Shown in pieces: positions 8,673-17,659 of a stretch of 64,000 nt of DNA. This DNA is from Clostridium intestinale DSM 6191. Lineage in GTDB: Bacteria; Bacillota; Clostridia; Clostridiales; Clostridiaceae. The DNA is taken from positions 62,001-126,000 of the forward strand of contig NZ_FQXU01000005.1 of NCBI RefSeq assembly GCF_900130055.1, written 5' to 3'. Positions within the stretch are counted from its first letter, which is position 1. Every line of letters begins with the position of its first letter. Below the pieces are notes generated by a model. That model did no database searches. It was not told the DNA's origin and saw nothing but the letters and a program-made list of their open reading frames with translations. The translations under genes and the position numbers were made by a program.

Positions 8673-11591
8673 ATGAATAAAAAAAAGAAAAAGTTTAATA
8701 GATATACTGCTTTGATTATGATTATGTTTTTTATATTCAGCGCAATATTAGGAAGGCTAATATATCTTCAGATTGTTAAATATGATGACTATAAAGATCT
8801 CGCTAATACAAAATCTAGAAGATTTATTGCGGAGAATGCACCAAGAGGTATTATTTATGATGAAAAAGGAAATGTATTAGCTACAAATGTTCAAAGCTAT
8901 ACAGTAACTTTTACAAGTACTGAAGAATCAAATGCAGCTTTTTATGACACCATGAGCAAAACTTTTAAGCTGCTGGATGAAAATGGACAAAAGATTCAAG
9001 ATGAAATGCAGCTTATGTTAAATGAGAATAAAGAATTTTATTTTGATTTTAAAACTAGTGACCAGACTTCATTGAGAGCTTTAAATATTAGATTTAAAAA
9101 GGATAAGGGAATAGATTCTGAATTAAGAAAACAATTATTCCCTGGTAAAGAGGGCGACTTAACTTCAGGTGAGCAAAATCAGCTAGATGATGATATTTTT
9201 AACTATTCACCTCAGGATACCTTCTATTATATGGTTAAAAGTTATGCTATATATGATATCTTAAAGCCTACAAAAGAAGAGAGTAAAGAATATTCTAAAA
9301 TGAGTGGGAAAGAGATATTAGATATTCTTCTTAAAAAATATTCTTTAGAGGAAATAAGAAAATACATAGTTATAAAAGATGCTATTAAGATGCAGAGTTT
9401 TAAAGGGTATAAGCCTATAGTTATAGCAAACATAGATAGAAATACATCATTTATATTCTATCAGAAACGTAATGATATGCCTGGCATAGACGTATCTATG
9501 GAGCCAGTTAGATCCTATCCTTATGATTCATTAGCATCATCTGTTTTAGGATATATAGGCTCAATAGACGGAAGTCAGCAGACTAAATATGATGAAAAAG
9601 GATATGATGCTAATACTGATAAAATAGGTAAAGCAGGTATAGAATCGGCCTTTGAAAGTATATTAAAAGGCACTAAAGGTGGAACTACAGTTAAGGTTAA
9701 CTCCTCAGGTAGAAAAACTGAGGAACTATTTAAACTAGAATCTTCACCTGGGAACAACCTACACTTAACCATAGATAAAAACATTCAATATTCAGCAGAA
9801 AAGATGCTTGAACATCAATTGAAGTATTATCAAAATGTAGGAATTGCTTCAGATGGAGCAATTATTAGAAATGCAACTAGAGGAGCGGTTGTGGCTATTG
9901 AAGTTAAAACAGGTAGAGTTTTAGCATTAGCTAACTACCCATCTTATAATCCAAATGACTTCTCTATTCCAGGAAAACTTACACCAGAGTTATCTAAAAT
10001 GTATTTTAGTCCTGACCTAGAGGCTTTTGGTAATGAATATATAAGAAAAAATCATCTAAACAAGACACTAGATGATTTATTTCCAAAGGATAGTAATGGT
10101 TATAGACAAGATCAATATGACCTTTACCCTAAACCGTTTTATAATTATGCTACCATGGGATTAACGCCTCCTGGATCAACTTTTAAACCACTTACAGCAA
10201 CAGCAGCTTTAGAGGAGGGAGTATTTGGGTTATATGAATCTGTGTATGCGAAACCTCTTTTTGATAAGCGTCCAGACTATTTCGGAACTGCAAACTCACC
10301 TAAAGACGACAACTGGAATGGACCTGCAGATGTAAGGCGGGCACTTGAGGTATCATCTAATACCTTCTTCTATGAAGCAGGTATTAGATTATATGAAAAA
10401 TATGGCGGAACAAGTACTAATAAGAGCCCTGCAGCTTTAGATTCTTTAGCTAAATGGGCTTGGAGATTTGGATTAGGAGTAGATCCTACAGGAAATCAAA
10501 AAGCTTCTACAGGTATTGAAATAGCTGAAAATTTTGGGCAGGTCTATAACTTTATATCCTTTAAGAATAGGTCTATAAATTCTTTTATGTTTAATATAGT
10601 AGAATTTGCAGAAAATGGTACGTTAAAAGACTATAAAAATACCATGTATCCTATGGATTTAGCAAAAAATGATAGTGATGATGATAAACTAAAAGAAGCA
10701 AAGGAAAATGTTAAAAATATAATAAAAGAAAATCTACAAAAGGTTGGAACAGAGGCTGAATTAAGCCAAGGTGATAGCAAAAATGATTTAGTTGCAAAAT
10801 TAAAGCCTGTAATTCAAGAGATTTATGATAATTCTCCTAAATATCAAGAAAAGGTTAAAAATGCTAATGTTACGCCTAAAACGGCTATAGAATCAGCAGC
10901 AGATAAAATAGGTGATTATGTAGTATATTCTGCAGCAGTTGAAATTAAAGCTGTGGCTCAAATATCTTATGCATCTATAGGTCAAAGTATGAATGCATTT
11001 ACTCCAGTACAGTTAGCAAGTTATATATCTACAGTAACTAATGGAGGAACAAGATATAAAGTTCATTTAGTAGATAAGATTACTGATTCACAAGGAAATG
11101 TTGTGGAAGAGTTTAAGCCAGAGGTTTTAGATCAGGTAAATATAAGTGAATCAACTCTTCAAGCTGTTAAAACTGGTATGAAAATGGCTAACGGAAGTAA
11201 TGCAGGTGGTGGTGGAGCCGGTACTGCTGCAAGTACTTTCCAAAAGCTTAATCCTTATTTAAGTTCTGGCGGTAAAACTGGTACGGCTACCTTTAGTGAT
11301 AAACAAGATGAAATAGCAAGAGCACCATATGGAGTTTACGTAGGCGTGGCTCCAATAGAAGATCCTCAGATAGCTGTTGCAGTTGTTCTTTACGATGCTG
11401 CCCATGGTTCTTATGCGGCACCAGTAGCAAGAGCTATATTTGAAACCTATTTTAGAGATGATTTAAAAGCTAAAGGTTATACAGCAGATTATCAAGAAGA
11501 TGTAGGTGGGAAGTATGATTATACATTAAATCCTCCGCTTCAAGATAATAATACAGTGAACACTAATAATACTAATACTCAAGGGAATTAA
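8673..11591 (+). CDS. mrdA: Penicillin-binding protein 2 (class B transpeptidase)
   Basis: This enzyme cross-links peptidoglycan during elongation. The 972 residues hold an N-terminal membrane helix (about 13-33), a pedestal or dimerisation domain starting around APRGIIYDEKGNVLATN, and a transpeptidase domain with serine motif PGSTFKPLTA near residue 508, SSN near 565 and GGKTGTATF near 870. It is much longer than the 630-720 residues of the E. coli or Bacillus enzymes. The extra length lies before the catalytic domain and as a large insert between SSN and KTG. A Thr/Asn-rich tail ends the protein. It closes the mre operon and pairs with RodA at 14300. Confidence 0.95.
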   Translation: MNKKKKKFNRYTALIMIMFFIFSAILGRLIYLQIVKYDDYKDLANTKSRRFIAENAPRGIIYDEKGNVLATNVQSYTVTFTSTEESNAAFYDTMSKTFKLLDENGQKIQDEMQLMLNENKEFYFDFKTSDQTSLRALNIRFKKDKGIDSELRKQLFPGKEGDLTSGEQNQLDDDIFNYSPQDTFYYMVKSYAIYDILKPTKEESKEYSKMSGKEILDILLKKYSLEEIRKYIVIKDAIKMQSFKGYKPIVIANIDRNTSFIFYQKRNDMPGIDVSMEPVRSYPYDSLASSVLGYIGSIDGSQQTKYDEKGYDANTDKIGKAGIESAFESILKGTKGGTTVKVNSSGRKTEELFKLESSPGNNLHLTIDKNIQYSAEKMLEHQLKYYQNVGIASDGAIIRNATRGAVVAIEVKTGRVLALANYPSYNPNDFSIPGKLTPELSKMYFSPDLEAFGNEYIRKNHLNKTLDDLFPKDSNGYRQDQYDLYPKPFYNYATMGLTPPGSTFKPLTATAALEEGVFGLYESVYAKPLFDKRPDYFGTANSPKDDNWNGPADVRRALEVSSNTFFYEAGIRLYEKYGGTSTNKSPAALDSLAKWAWRFGLGVDPTGNQKASTGIEIAENFGQVYNFISFKNRSINSFMFNIVEFAENGTLKDYKNTMYPMDLAKNDSDDDKLKEAKENVKNIIKENLQKVGTEAELSQGDSKNDLVAKLKPVIQEIYDNSPKYQEKVKNANVTPKTAIESAADKIGDYVVYSAAVEIKAVAQISYASIGQSMNAFTPVQLASYISTVTNGGTRYKVHLVDKITDSQGNVVEEFKPEVLDQVNISESTLQAVKTGMKMANGSNAGGGGAGTAASTFQKLNPYLSSGGKTGTATFSDKQDEIARAPYGVYVGVAPIEDPQIAVAVVLYDAAHGSYAAPVARAIFETYFRDDLKAKGYTADYQEDVGGKYDYTLNPPLQDNNTVNTNNTNTQGN

Positions 11592-11617
11592 AACTCGGCC
11601 TAGTGCCGAGTTTTTAT
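11592..11617 (+). terminator. Terminator of the mreB-mrdA operon
   Basis: AACTCGGC and GCCGAGTT arms around CTAGT are followed by TTTATT. It begins at the last base of the mrdA stop codon. Confidence 0.92.
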
Positions 11618-11724
11618 TATATAAATAATAAAATTTAAATAACTTTACTGTTGGAGAAATGCTAGAATTAAAATATAGGATATTTATTAAGGAACAATTG
11701 TTAATATTAATGAGGGTTGAGAAT

Positions 11725-12261
11725 ATGATGAAAAAAACTAGTAAGATGGTGAAAATAATAAAACTAACTGTACTGATGATAATATTACTTTTGTTAATAA
11801 AAGTCCCAACAATAAAATATACAAAGGAAAATAGTGGAGAGATAGATGGATATATAAGCTTAGAAGTAAATAAGTCATGGGATGAATTGGTATATATAGA
11901 AGAAGGCAAGGAGAAGTTAGAAGCTTATATACAAGAGCAGAGATTAGATAACATTAAAGACAATGCCTTAATTTTATATGGCAATCTTCCTTGGAATGAA
12001 TTAAGCGAGTATAAAGATGGTGATCCAATCTTTAACAAAATTAAGATTTATGGAGAATTTACTAACAAAGTAAATAAAGAAAATATTTTATATTTTAGTG
12101 TATCTAAGTGGGAGTTAATAGAGAGAAATGTTAACTTAAGCAGTTCATATATATGGAAGAAGATGGGACTACCTTATTATATAATTTTAATTGCAGATAT
12201 ATATTTTATAATAAGTAGCATTAGAGGGCTTATTGGTTATAAGATTACAAACATAAAATGA
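11725..12261 (+). CDS. Uncharacterised membrane protein
   Basis: This is not a family I recognise. The frame is open from 11659, but the GAGGG at 11712 favours the ATG pair at 11725/11728, giving about 178 residues starting MMKKTSKMV. It has a membrane helix at about residues 11-27 and another near the C-terminus (YYIILIADIYFIISS), with about 110 residues between them, probably outside. The middle (GEIDGYISLEVNKSWDEL) looks soluble and mixed alpha/beta. It stands alone between the mre and min operons. An accessory envelope role is possible but has no direct support. Confidence 0.7.
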   Translation: MMKKTSKMVKIIKLTVLMIILLLLIKVPTIKYTKENSGEIDGYISLEVNKSWDELVYIEEGKEKLEAYIQEQRLDNIKDNALILYGNLPWNELSEYKDGDPIFNKIKIYGEFTNKVNKENILYFSVSKWELIERNVNLSSSYIWKKMGLPYYIILIADIYFIISSIRGLIGYKITNIK

Positions 12262-12274
12262 TAATTTCATTAAA

Positions 12275-12300
12275 TGTCCGAACATTCGAATGTTCGGACA
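12275..12300. promoter_or_regulatory. Perfect 26-base palindrome upstream of minCDE
   Basis: TGTCCGAACATTC is followed directly by its exact reverse complement GAATGTTCGGACA. It starts 13 bases after the upstream stop codon and ends 29 bases before the minC -35 box. There is no T-run, and GC content is higher than its surroundings. It may be an operator or a weak terminator without a U-tract. The GAAC/GTTC spacing (8) does not fit the Firmicute LexA box (4). Confidence 0.6.
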
Positions 12301-12328
12301 AATGGATACAAAACTATTTAACTATTAA

Positions 12329-12357
12329 TTGTTAATTTAATTGTTGTGTATTATAAT
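12329..12357 (+). promoter_or_regulatory. Probable minCDE promoter
   Basis: TTGTTA at 12329-12334 and TATAAT at 12352-12357 are 17 bases apart. They leave a leader of about 45 bases before minC. Confidence 0.6.
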
Positions 12358-12409
12358 TAAATTTAAGAGAATATAATAATAAGTTAAATCCTAGTTTGAG
12401 AGGTTACAT

Positions 12410-13048
12410 ATGCTTGATGATAGAATTGTTATTAAAGGTAATAGAGAAGGCTTAGTGGCTATAATTAAATTTACTGCCTTTAAGGATTTTCAAGATATGC
12501 TTGAAGTTTTTTTGGAAAGATTAAATAAAGGGAAAAAATTTTATAAAGGTGCAACAATAACTATTAAGACTGAACTTAAATACATAGATGAAAGAGAAGT
12601 TAGATTATTAAAGCATTCTCTGTTTGATGAAGTTGGTATAAAAGAATGCATATTTAAAGATATTGATGAAAAAGATATAAAGATTTTTTCAGGAATATAT
12701 GAAGGAAGAACCAAGTTCATACGAAAAACTATAAGAGGGGGCCAAAGAGTAGATTATAATGGCAACATTGTTATAGTTGGAGATATTAATTCAGGATCAG
12801 AGGTTTATGCCTGGGGAAATATTATTGTACTTGGAAGAATAAGAGGCCAAGTACATGCTGGGATAAATGGAAACACAAAAGCTATAATAGCTGCGTTTTC
12901 TTTGGAACCAGAGCTTCTTCAGATAGGAGACATAATTACCATATCACCTGAAGGTGATGATAAGCCTAGATATCCAGAAGTAGCTAAGATTAAAGATGGG
13001 GTTATAATGGTAGAACCCTATTTACCTAATAAATTCGCATATAAATAA
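12410..13048 (+). CDS. minC: Septum-site inhibitor MinC
   Basis: MinC blocks FtsZ ring assembly away from mid-cell. The 212-residue protein has an N-terminal FtsZ-inhibiting domain (about 1-95) and a C-terminal beta-helix domain with [20 protein letters not shown] and [23 protein letters not shown], which binds MinD. Start ATG follows GAGAGG. It is first in minC-minD-minE, with gaps of 20 and 14 bases. MinE is present and no DivIVA is seen in the window, so this is the oscillating type of Min system found in many clostridia. Confidence 0.97.
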   Translation: MLDDRIVIKGNREGLVAIIKFTAFKDFQDMLEVFLERLNKGKKFYKGATITIKTELKYIDEREVRLLKHSLFDEVGIKECIFKDIDEKDIKIFSGIYEGRTKFIRKTIRGGQRVDYNGNIVIVGDINSGSEVYAWGNIIVLGRIRGQVHAGINGNTKAIIAAFSLEPELLQIGDIITISPEGDDKPRYPEVAKIKDGVIMVEPYLPNKFAYK

Positions 13049-13068
13049 CATAGTGGAGGGATTTTAGA

Positions 13069-13866
13069 ATGGGAGAGTCAATAGTTATAACGTCAGGTAA
13101 AGGTGGAGTAGGAAAAACAACTACCACAGCTAATATAGGTACAGCCCTTGCAGCTTTAGGTAAAAAAGTAGTAGTTGTAGATGGTGATACTGGACTTAGA
13201 AATCTTGATGTTTTAATGGGATTAGAAAATAGAATAGTTTATACGATAATTGATGTAATAGAGAAAAGATGTAGGACAAAACAAGCACTTATTAAGGATA
13301 AAAGATTCCCTAATCTATGTCTATTACCTACAGCTCAAACCAAGGATAAAAATGATATAAAACCTAATCAAATGCTTAGTTTAGTTAATGAATTAAAAGA
13401 AGAGTTCGATTTTGTAATTATAGATTGTCCAGCAGGTATAGAGCAAGGATTTGAAAATGCTATAGTTGGTGCTGACAAAGCAGTAGTAGTAGTAAATCCA
13501 GAAATTACTTCTGTAAGAGATGCAGATAGAGTTATAGGAAAATTAGATTCAAAAGGTTTAGAAGATCACGTAGTTATAGTAAATAGACTAAATTATGAGA
13601 TGACCCAAAATGGAGACATGCTTGATATCTCTGATATTATAGAAACTTTATCAATAAAGCTTTTAGGAGTAGTTCCAGATGATAAATCTATAACTGTTTC
13701 TACAAATAAAGGAGAACCTATAGTATTAGATGAAAAAGCAATGTCTGGACAAGCGTTTAGAAATATTGCAAGAAGACTTCTTGGAGAAGAAGTACCTTTA
13801 ATGGATTTAAACACTGATGGCGGCGGATTTTTTGGTTCTTTAAAGAAATTATTTAAACGTAAATAG
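13069..13866 (+). CDS. minD: Septum-site ATPase MinD
   Basis: MinD is a deviant-Walker ATPase that recruits MinC to the membrane and is released by MinE. The 265 residues show SGKGGVGKTTTTANIG at the N-terminus, DGDTGLRNLD near residue 40, FVIIDCPAGIEQG near 117, and a C-terminal amphipathic membrane-targeting helix FFGSLKKLFKRK. Length is typical. It is translated from an ATG after GTGGAGGG. Confidence 0.98.
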   Translation: MGESIVITSGKGGVGKTTTTANIGTALAALGKKVVVVDGDTGLRNLDVLMGLENRIVYTIIDVIEKRCRTKQALIKDKRFPNLCLLPTAQTKDKNDIKPNQMLSLVNELKEEFDFVIIDCPAGIEQGFENAIVGADKAVVVVNPEITSVRDADRVIGKLDSKGLEDHVVIVNRLNYEMTQNGDMLDISDIIETLSIKLLGVVPDDKSITVSTNKGEPIVLDEKAMSGQAFRNIARRLLGEEVPLMDLNTDGGGFFGSLKKLFKRK

Positions 13867-13880
13867 GGGGCGGAGTAGAA

Positions 13881-14150
13881 ATGGAATTACTGAACAAGTT
13901 TTTTAATAATAAACCTACACCGAAAGACGTGGCAAAGGATAGATTGAGATTAATACTTATACATGACAGAGGGGAAATAGACCCTGAACTTATGGAAAGA
14001 ATTAAAGAAGATATATTAGAAGCAATATCAAAATATGTGGATATAGATTCTTCTAATATGGAGTTTGCTGTAACAAAAGCAGAAGTTGAGGAAGGTATAT
14101 CTCCAGCTTTAGTTGCAAATATTCCAATAAAAAATGTTAAGGTTAGATAA
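13881..14150 (+). CDS. minE: Min topological factor MinE
   Basis: MinE stimulates MinD ATPase and drives pole-to-pole oscillation. The 89-residue product has the N-terminal membrane/anti-MinCD segment (MELLNKFFNNKPTPKDVAKD), the RLRLILIHDRGEIDPELM core and a C-terminal beta domain ending NIPIKNVKVR. It closes the min operon, followed by a terminator. Confidence 0.96.
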   Translation: MELLNKFFNNKPTPKDVAKDRLRLILIHDRGEIDPELMERIKEDILEAISKYVDIDSSNMEFAVTKAEVEEGISPALVANIPIKNVKVR

Positions 14151-14153
14151 ATG

Positions 14154-14186
14154 AAAAGTTGTACATGTTTATGTACGACTTTTTTC
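14154..14186 (+). terminator. Terminator of minCDE
   Basis: AAAAGTTGTACAT and ATGTACGACTTTT arms (one wobble) around GTTT are followed by a T-run. Confidence 0.9.
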
Positions 14187-14299
14187 TTTACAAAAAGATA
14201 ACTTTTTCTTAAAACTTAATGAATTAATAGTAAGCTTTGTGGTGAAAAATTATAATATGAGTTATAATAGGATAGAAATGATAAAATGGAGGCGTGCTA

Positions 14300-15430
14300 A
14301 TGCTTGGAAAATTAAAACTGGATTTAAAAATCCTAAAGGAATTGGATTTCACACTTTTGCTTGCATCAATTATGACAGTTCTTTTTGGCTGCCTCAATAT
14401 ATATTTAGCAACAAAAGGTTCACCGGAAACTTTAAATTCCTTTAAAAAACAATTGTTATTTTTAGGACTTTCTATAGTAGTAATTTATTTTATGTTACTT
14501 ATAGATTATATAATGCTCAAAAATTATGCCTTGATTTTTTATATATTATCAACATTGCTTTTAGCAGTTACTCCTTTTTTAGGAAAGACTATAAATGGAG
14601 CTACTGGTTGGATAAGAATAGGTGGATTTTCTATGCAGCCTTCAGAACTAGCCAAGATAGCTATTATAATATTAGTGGCCAAAAAGCTTGAAGATATGGA
14701 TGGAAAGATTAATGATGTTAAGAACTTCTTTATACTAGCAGCTTATATAATTGTTCCAGTATTATTCATAGTGAAACAACCAGATATGGGAATGACTATG
14801 GTTTGTTTCTTTAGCGTTTTAGGAATGTTTTTTATAGCTGGTTTGGATATGAGAATAATAGGTGGAGGATTATTATCACTAGTAGTTGCAATTGTAATAG
14901 TATGGAATTCAGGACTTATTCATACATATCAAAAAGCTAGACTTACTAGCTTCTTAAATCCAGAAGCAGATGAACTTAACACAGGACTTCAGCTTACTCA
15001 GTCTATGATAGGTATAGGTTCAGGAGGTTTATTTGGTACTGGTGCAGATTTAAACATTAATGCTACAACTGGATATGTGGCTCAGAATGTTCCAGAAAAA
15101 CAGACAGACTTTATATTTGCTGTAGTTGGAGAACACTGGGGAACTCTAGGAGCTATATTTCTATTAACCTTATATGGGATAATAATTTACAGAATGCTTG
15201 TAATATCTAGGACAAGTAAGGATATATTGGGAAAAATGATATGTGTAGGTTTTGCATCTTATTTCTTGTTTGCTATACTACAAAATATAGGTATGACAAT
15301 AGGACTTATGCCAATAACAGGAATTACTTTACCACTTGTAAGTTCTGGCGGTAGTTCACTATTAACTACCATGATGTCCATAGGTCTTGTTTTAAATATA
15401 GGAATGAGAAAAAAGAAAATAAACTTTTAA
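14300..15430 (+). CDS. rodA: SEDS glycosyltransferase RodA
   Basis: RodA polymerises glycan strands from lipid II together with PBP2 (gene at 8673). The 376-residue polytopic protein has about ten membrane helices and the SEDS signatures GATGWIRIGGFSMQPSELAK and GLMPITGITLPLVSSGGSS. A GTG at 14294 is also in frame, but GGAGG at 14288-14292 is spaced seven bases from the ATG at 14300, so that start is chosen. It is followed closely by mgsA, probably as one transcript. Confidence 0.94.
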   Translation: MLGKLKLDLKILKELDFTLLLASIMTVLFGCLNIYLATKGSPETLNSFKKQLLFLGLSIVVIYFMLLIDYIMLKNYALIFYILSTLLLAVTPFLGKTINGATGWIRIGGFSMQPSELAKIAIIILVAKKLEDMDGKINDVKNFFILAAYIIVPVLFIVKQPDMGMTMVCFFSVLGMFFIAGLDMRIIGGGLLSLVVAIVIVWNSGLIHTYQKARLTSFLNPEADELNTGLQLTQSMIGIGSGGLFGTGADLNINATTGYVAQNVPEKQTDFIFAVVGEHWGTLGAIFLLTLYGIIIYRMLVISRTSKDILGKMICVGFASYFLFAILQNIGMTIGLMPITGITLPLVSSGGSSLLTTMMSIGLVLNIGMRKKKINF

Positions 15431-15451
15431 AAATAAAGGGGAATGGGAAAT

Positions 15452-15817
15452 ATGAATATAGCTTTAATTGCTCATGATAATAAGAAAATAGATATTATAA
15501 ATTTTGCAAAAAAACATCAGCATGTATTAGCTAATGGTCATAATTTATATGCAACAGGAACAACAGGGCTTAAGATAATGGAGGCTACTGGATTAGTTAT
15601 AGAAAGATTTTTATCTGGACCACTGGGAGGAGATCAGCAAATAGGTGGAAAGATAGCTCAAGGGGAAATGGATTTGGTTATTTTTCTAAGAGATCCACTA
15701 ACTTCTCAGCCACATGAACCAGATGTAACGGCTTTAATTAGAATATGTGATGTTCATGAGGTGCCAATAGCAACTAATATAGGTACCGCAGAAATATTAA
15801 TAAAATATATTAAATAG
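15452..15817 (+). CDS. mgsA: Methylglyoxal synthase
   Basis: MgsA converts dihydroxyacetone phosphate to methylglyoxal, bypassing lower glycolysis and releasing phosphate. The 121-residue product has [12 protein letters not shown], the ATGTTG phosphate loop, [19 protein letters not shown] with the catalytic Asp, and [14 protein letters not shown]. The ATG at 15443 nearly touches the AAGGGG ribosome site, so the ATG at 15452 with a ten-base spacing is chosen. This also gives the usual family N-terminus. Confidence 0.96.
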   Translation: MNIALIAHDNKKIDIINFAKKHQHVLANGHNLYATGTTGLKIMEATGLVIERFLSGPLGGDQQIGGKIAQGEMDLVIFLRDPLTSQPHEPDVTALIRICDVHEVPIATNIGTAEILIKYIK

Positions 15818-15820
15818 TGT

Positions 15821-15856
15821 AATAAAGAATCAGCTTTCAGCTGGTTCTTTATTTTT
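15821..15856 (+). terminator. Terminator after mgsA
   Basis: AATAAAGAATCAGCT and AGCTGGTTCTTTATT arms around TTC are followed by TTTT. Confidence 0.9.
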
Positions 15857-15932
15857 GTTCTAGGAATTTAAAAAACTAAATATATATTTAGAGTAGACTT
15901 TAATAGAAAGGAGAGTATTGGAGGTTTTATGA

Positions 15933-16667
15933 ATGGGAAGTTATAACTCTGAATATGAGAGCTATTATGCAAAAATAATGGGCAAAAAAAGAGGTCCAGA
16001 TAGCTACAGGAGAGATTATTCTGTAGGAAATGTAACTGGAACTCAAAGTAAAAATGTTGGAGATATCATAATTAAAAGGGTAATCCAAGAACTGGCGGGC
16101 ACCTTCATTTTATTCATGTTAATATTTATGTTTAAAATGATTAAAACGCCTGAAACTATAACGGCATATGCTATGGCTAAAGATATAGTTAATAAAGGAT
16201 ATAGTGTAGAGGACACTATAAATTACGCTAAGACTATGGATTTATCTAGCATCAAAAGCAGTGCTGAGGTATATGTAGATGATATAAAAGAAAAATTAGG
16301 TGCTGGAGATAGTATTAAAAAAAGAAGTAAAGAAAATTTTATTAAACCATTATTAGGAGAATATAAGGTCTACGATGAAAAACAAAAGATATACTCAGTT
16401 AGTGTTTCGGAAGCAACTGATGTTAATTCAGTATATGATGGTAAGGTTAAAAAGATTGGAGAGGATGAGACCTTAGGAAAGTATATGATAATAGATAATG
16501 GAAGTGGAATAGAGACAGTATATGGAGGTTTATCGGAATTAGTTTTAAAAGAAGATCAAGATGTAGCCAAGGGAGAAATGATTGGCAAGGTAAGTTCTTC
16601 GTTTTTATTTCAATTAAAGTATATGGGAGAAGGACGAAATATTGAAGATTACATGAACATGGATTAG
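15933..16667 (+). CDS. SpoIVFA-like degenerate M23 (LytM) membrane protein
   Basis: The 244-residue product has a basic N-terminal region, a membrane helix at about residues 53-70 (LAGTFILFMLIFMFKM), a helical stretch and a C-terminal LytM/M23-like domain from about residue 165. The fold motif YMIIDNGSGIETVYGGLSEL is clear, but the catalytic histidines are gone: the usual YxHLS is YGGLS and the HLHFE strand reads FLFQLKY. A catalytically dead LytM domain directly before a spoIVFB-type protease is the pattern of Bacillus SpoIVFA, the inhibitor and scaffold of pro-sigmaK processing. The role is inferred from this context. GGAGG precedes the ATG. Confidence 0.75.
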   Translation: MGSYNSEYESYYAKIMGKKRGPDSYRRDYSVGNVTGTQSKNVGDIIIKRVIQELAGTFILFMLIFMFKMIKTPETITAYAMAKDIVNKGYSVEDTINYAKTMDLSSIKSSAEVYVDDIKEKLGAGDSIKKRSKENFIKPLLGEYKVYDEKQKIYSVSVSEATDVNSVYDGKVKKIGEDETLGKYMIIDNGSGIETVYGGLSELVLKEDQDVAKGEMIGKVSSSFLFQLKYMGEGRNIEDYMNMD

Positions 16668-16687
16668 TAATTTATTTAGGGGGAAGA

Positions 16688-17542
16688 ATGAGCAGAAAGG
16701 GTTTAATGTTTATATCCGAAGTACTTATTCTTTTTTGTATTAGCCTGCAATATGAACTTTTAGTAGCTTTTTTATGTATTTTTTTTCATGAATTATCTCA
16801 TGGTTTAGTTGCTCTGATTTTTGGTATGGACATTAAGTATTTACTTATACATCCATTAGGTTTTTTTATAGAGATAGAAAAATTAGAGGAGTTTTCAGAT
16901 GAAAAACAACTAGGGGTTTATTTTGCAGGTCCTATATTTAACTTGATTCTATCGCTTATATTTTTGATATTATTTAATAAGCAGGGAGTAAATATGTATA
17001 AAGACTTATTTACGATTAATATAACTTTGTGCTTATTGAATCTTTTACCGGTGTTCCCTTTAGATGGCGGTAGAATTTTTAATATTATTTTATCAAGGAA
17101 ACTAACATATAGAGCTGCAACTAAACTGATAGTTTATAGCAGTTTTGTTATAGGAACTGGATTTGGAATACTTTTTCTCTATAGTCTGCTCCTATTACAT
17201 AAAGTCAATTTAACATTTTTAATGATTAGCTTTCTTGTGATTTACTCAGCATATAAGGAAAATGGAAGGATAATGTATATTTTAATGGGAGATGTGATTA
17301 AAAAGAAAAGTAAGTTTAATAAGCAAAAGTATATAGAAAATAGAAGTATATCTGTTTGTTATAAACTAGGACTAATTAACCTGCTTAGAATGATAGATAA
17401 AAATAAGTTTCACAGTTTTTATGTTTTAGATGAGAGTATGAAGCTCCTTGAAATATTATATGAAGATGAGCTTATGGAAGCTTTGAAGCTTTATGGAAAT
17501 ATAACATTAGAAGAATATTTGGAAATAAAGGAACATACTTAG
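16688..17542 (+). CDS. spoIVFB: SpoIVFB-like site-2 protease (M50)
   Basis: Intramembrane zinc proteases of this family cut pro-sigmaK during sporulation. The 284-residue protein has six or so membrane helices, the HELSH zinc motif near residue 36, and the third-ligand motif NLLPVFPLDGGRIF near residue 118. A cytoplasmic C-terminal part of about 90 residues follows, the place of the CBS domain in Bacillus; here it is short and CBS identity is uncertain. It follows the SpoIVFA-like gene by 20 bases, with a GGGGGAAG site. A pro-sigmaK substrate is not in the window. Confidence 0.85.
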   Translation: MSRKGLMFISEVLILFCISLQYELLVAFLCIFFHELSHGLVALIFGMDIKYLLIHPLGFFIEIEKLEEFSDEKQLGVYFAGPIFNLILSLIFLILFNKQGVNMYKDLFTINITLCLLNLLPVFPLDGGRIFNIILSRKLTYRAATKLIVYSSFVIGTGFGILFLYSLLLLHKVNLTFLMISFLVIYSAYKENGRIMYILMGDVIKKKSKFNKQKYIENRSISVCYKLGLINLLRMIDKNKFHSFYVLDESMKLLEILYEDELMEALKLYGNITLEEYLEIKEHT

Positions 17543-17659
17543 GTAGTGCAAAAATATAAATTGTGGTAGAATAACAAAGTAATGAAGAATAGTATATTGG
17601 GGATGTGGATTTAATAATTACACATTCCCAATTTTTAGATGAATTCAGGAGGTAAATTG

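Noticed and set aside
12275-12300. Palindrome considered as a LexA (SOS) box
   Set aside because: The GAAC and GTTC halves are eight bases apart instead of four, and the neighbour is minC, not a repair gene.
14239-14445. Plus-strand frame of 68 codons before rodA
   Set aside because: It overlaps the rodA start in another frame and has no ribosome site; rodA has GGAGG at the right spacing.
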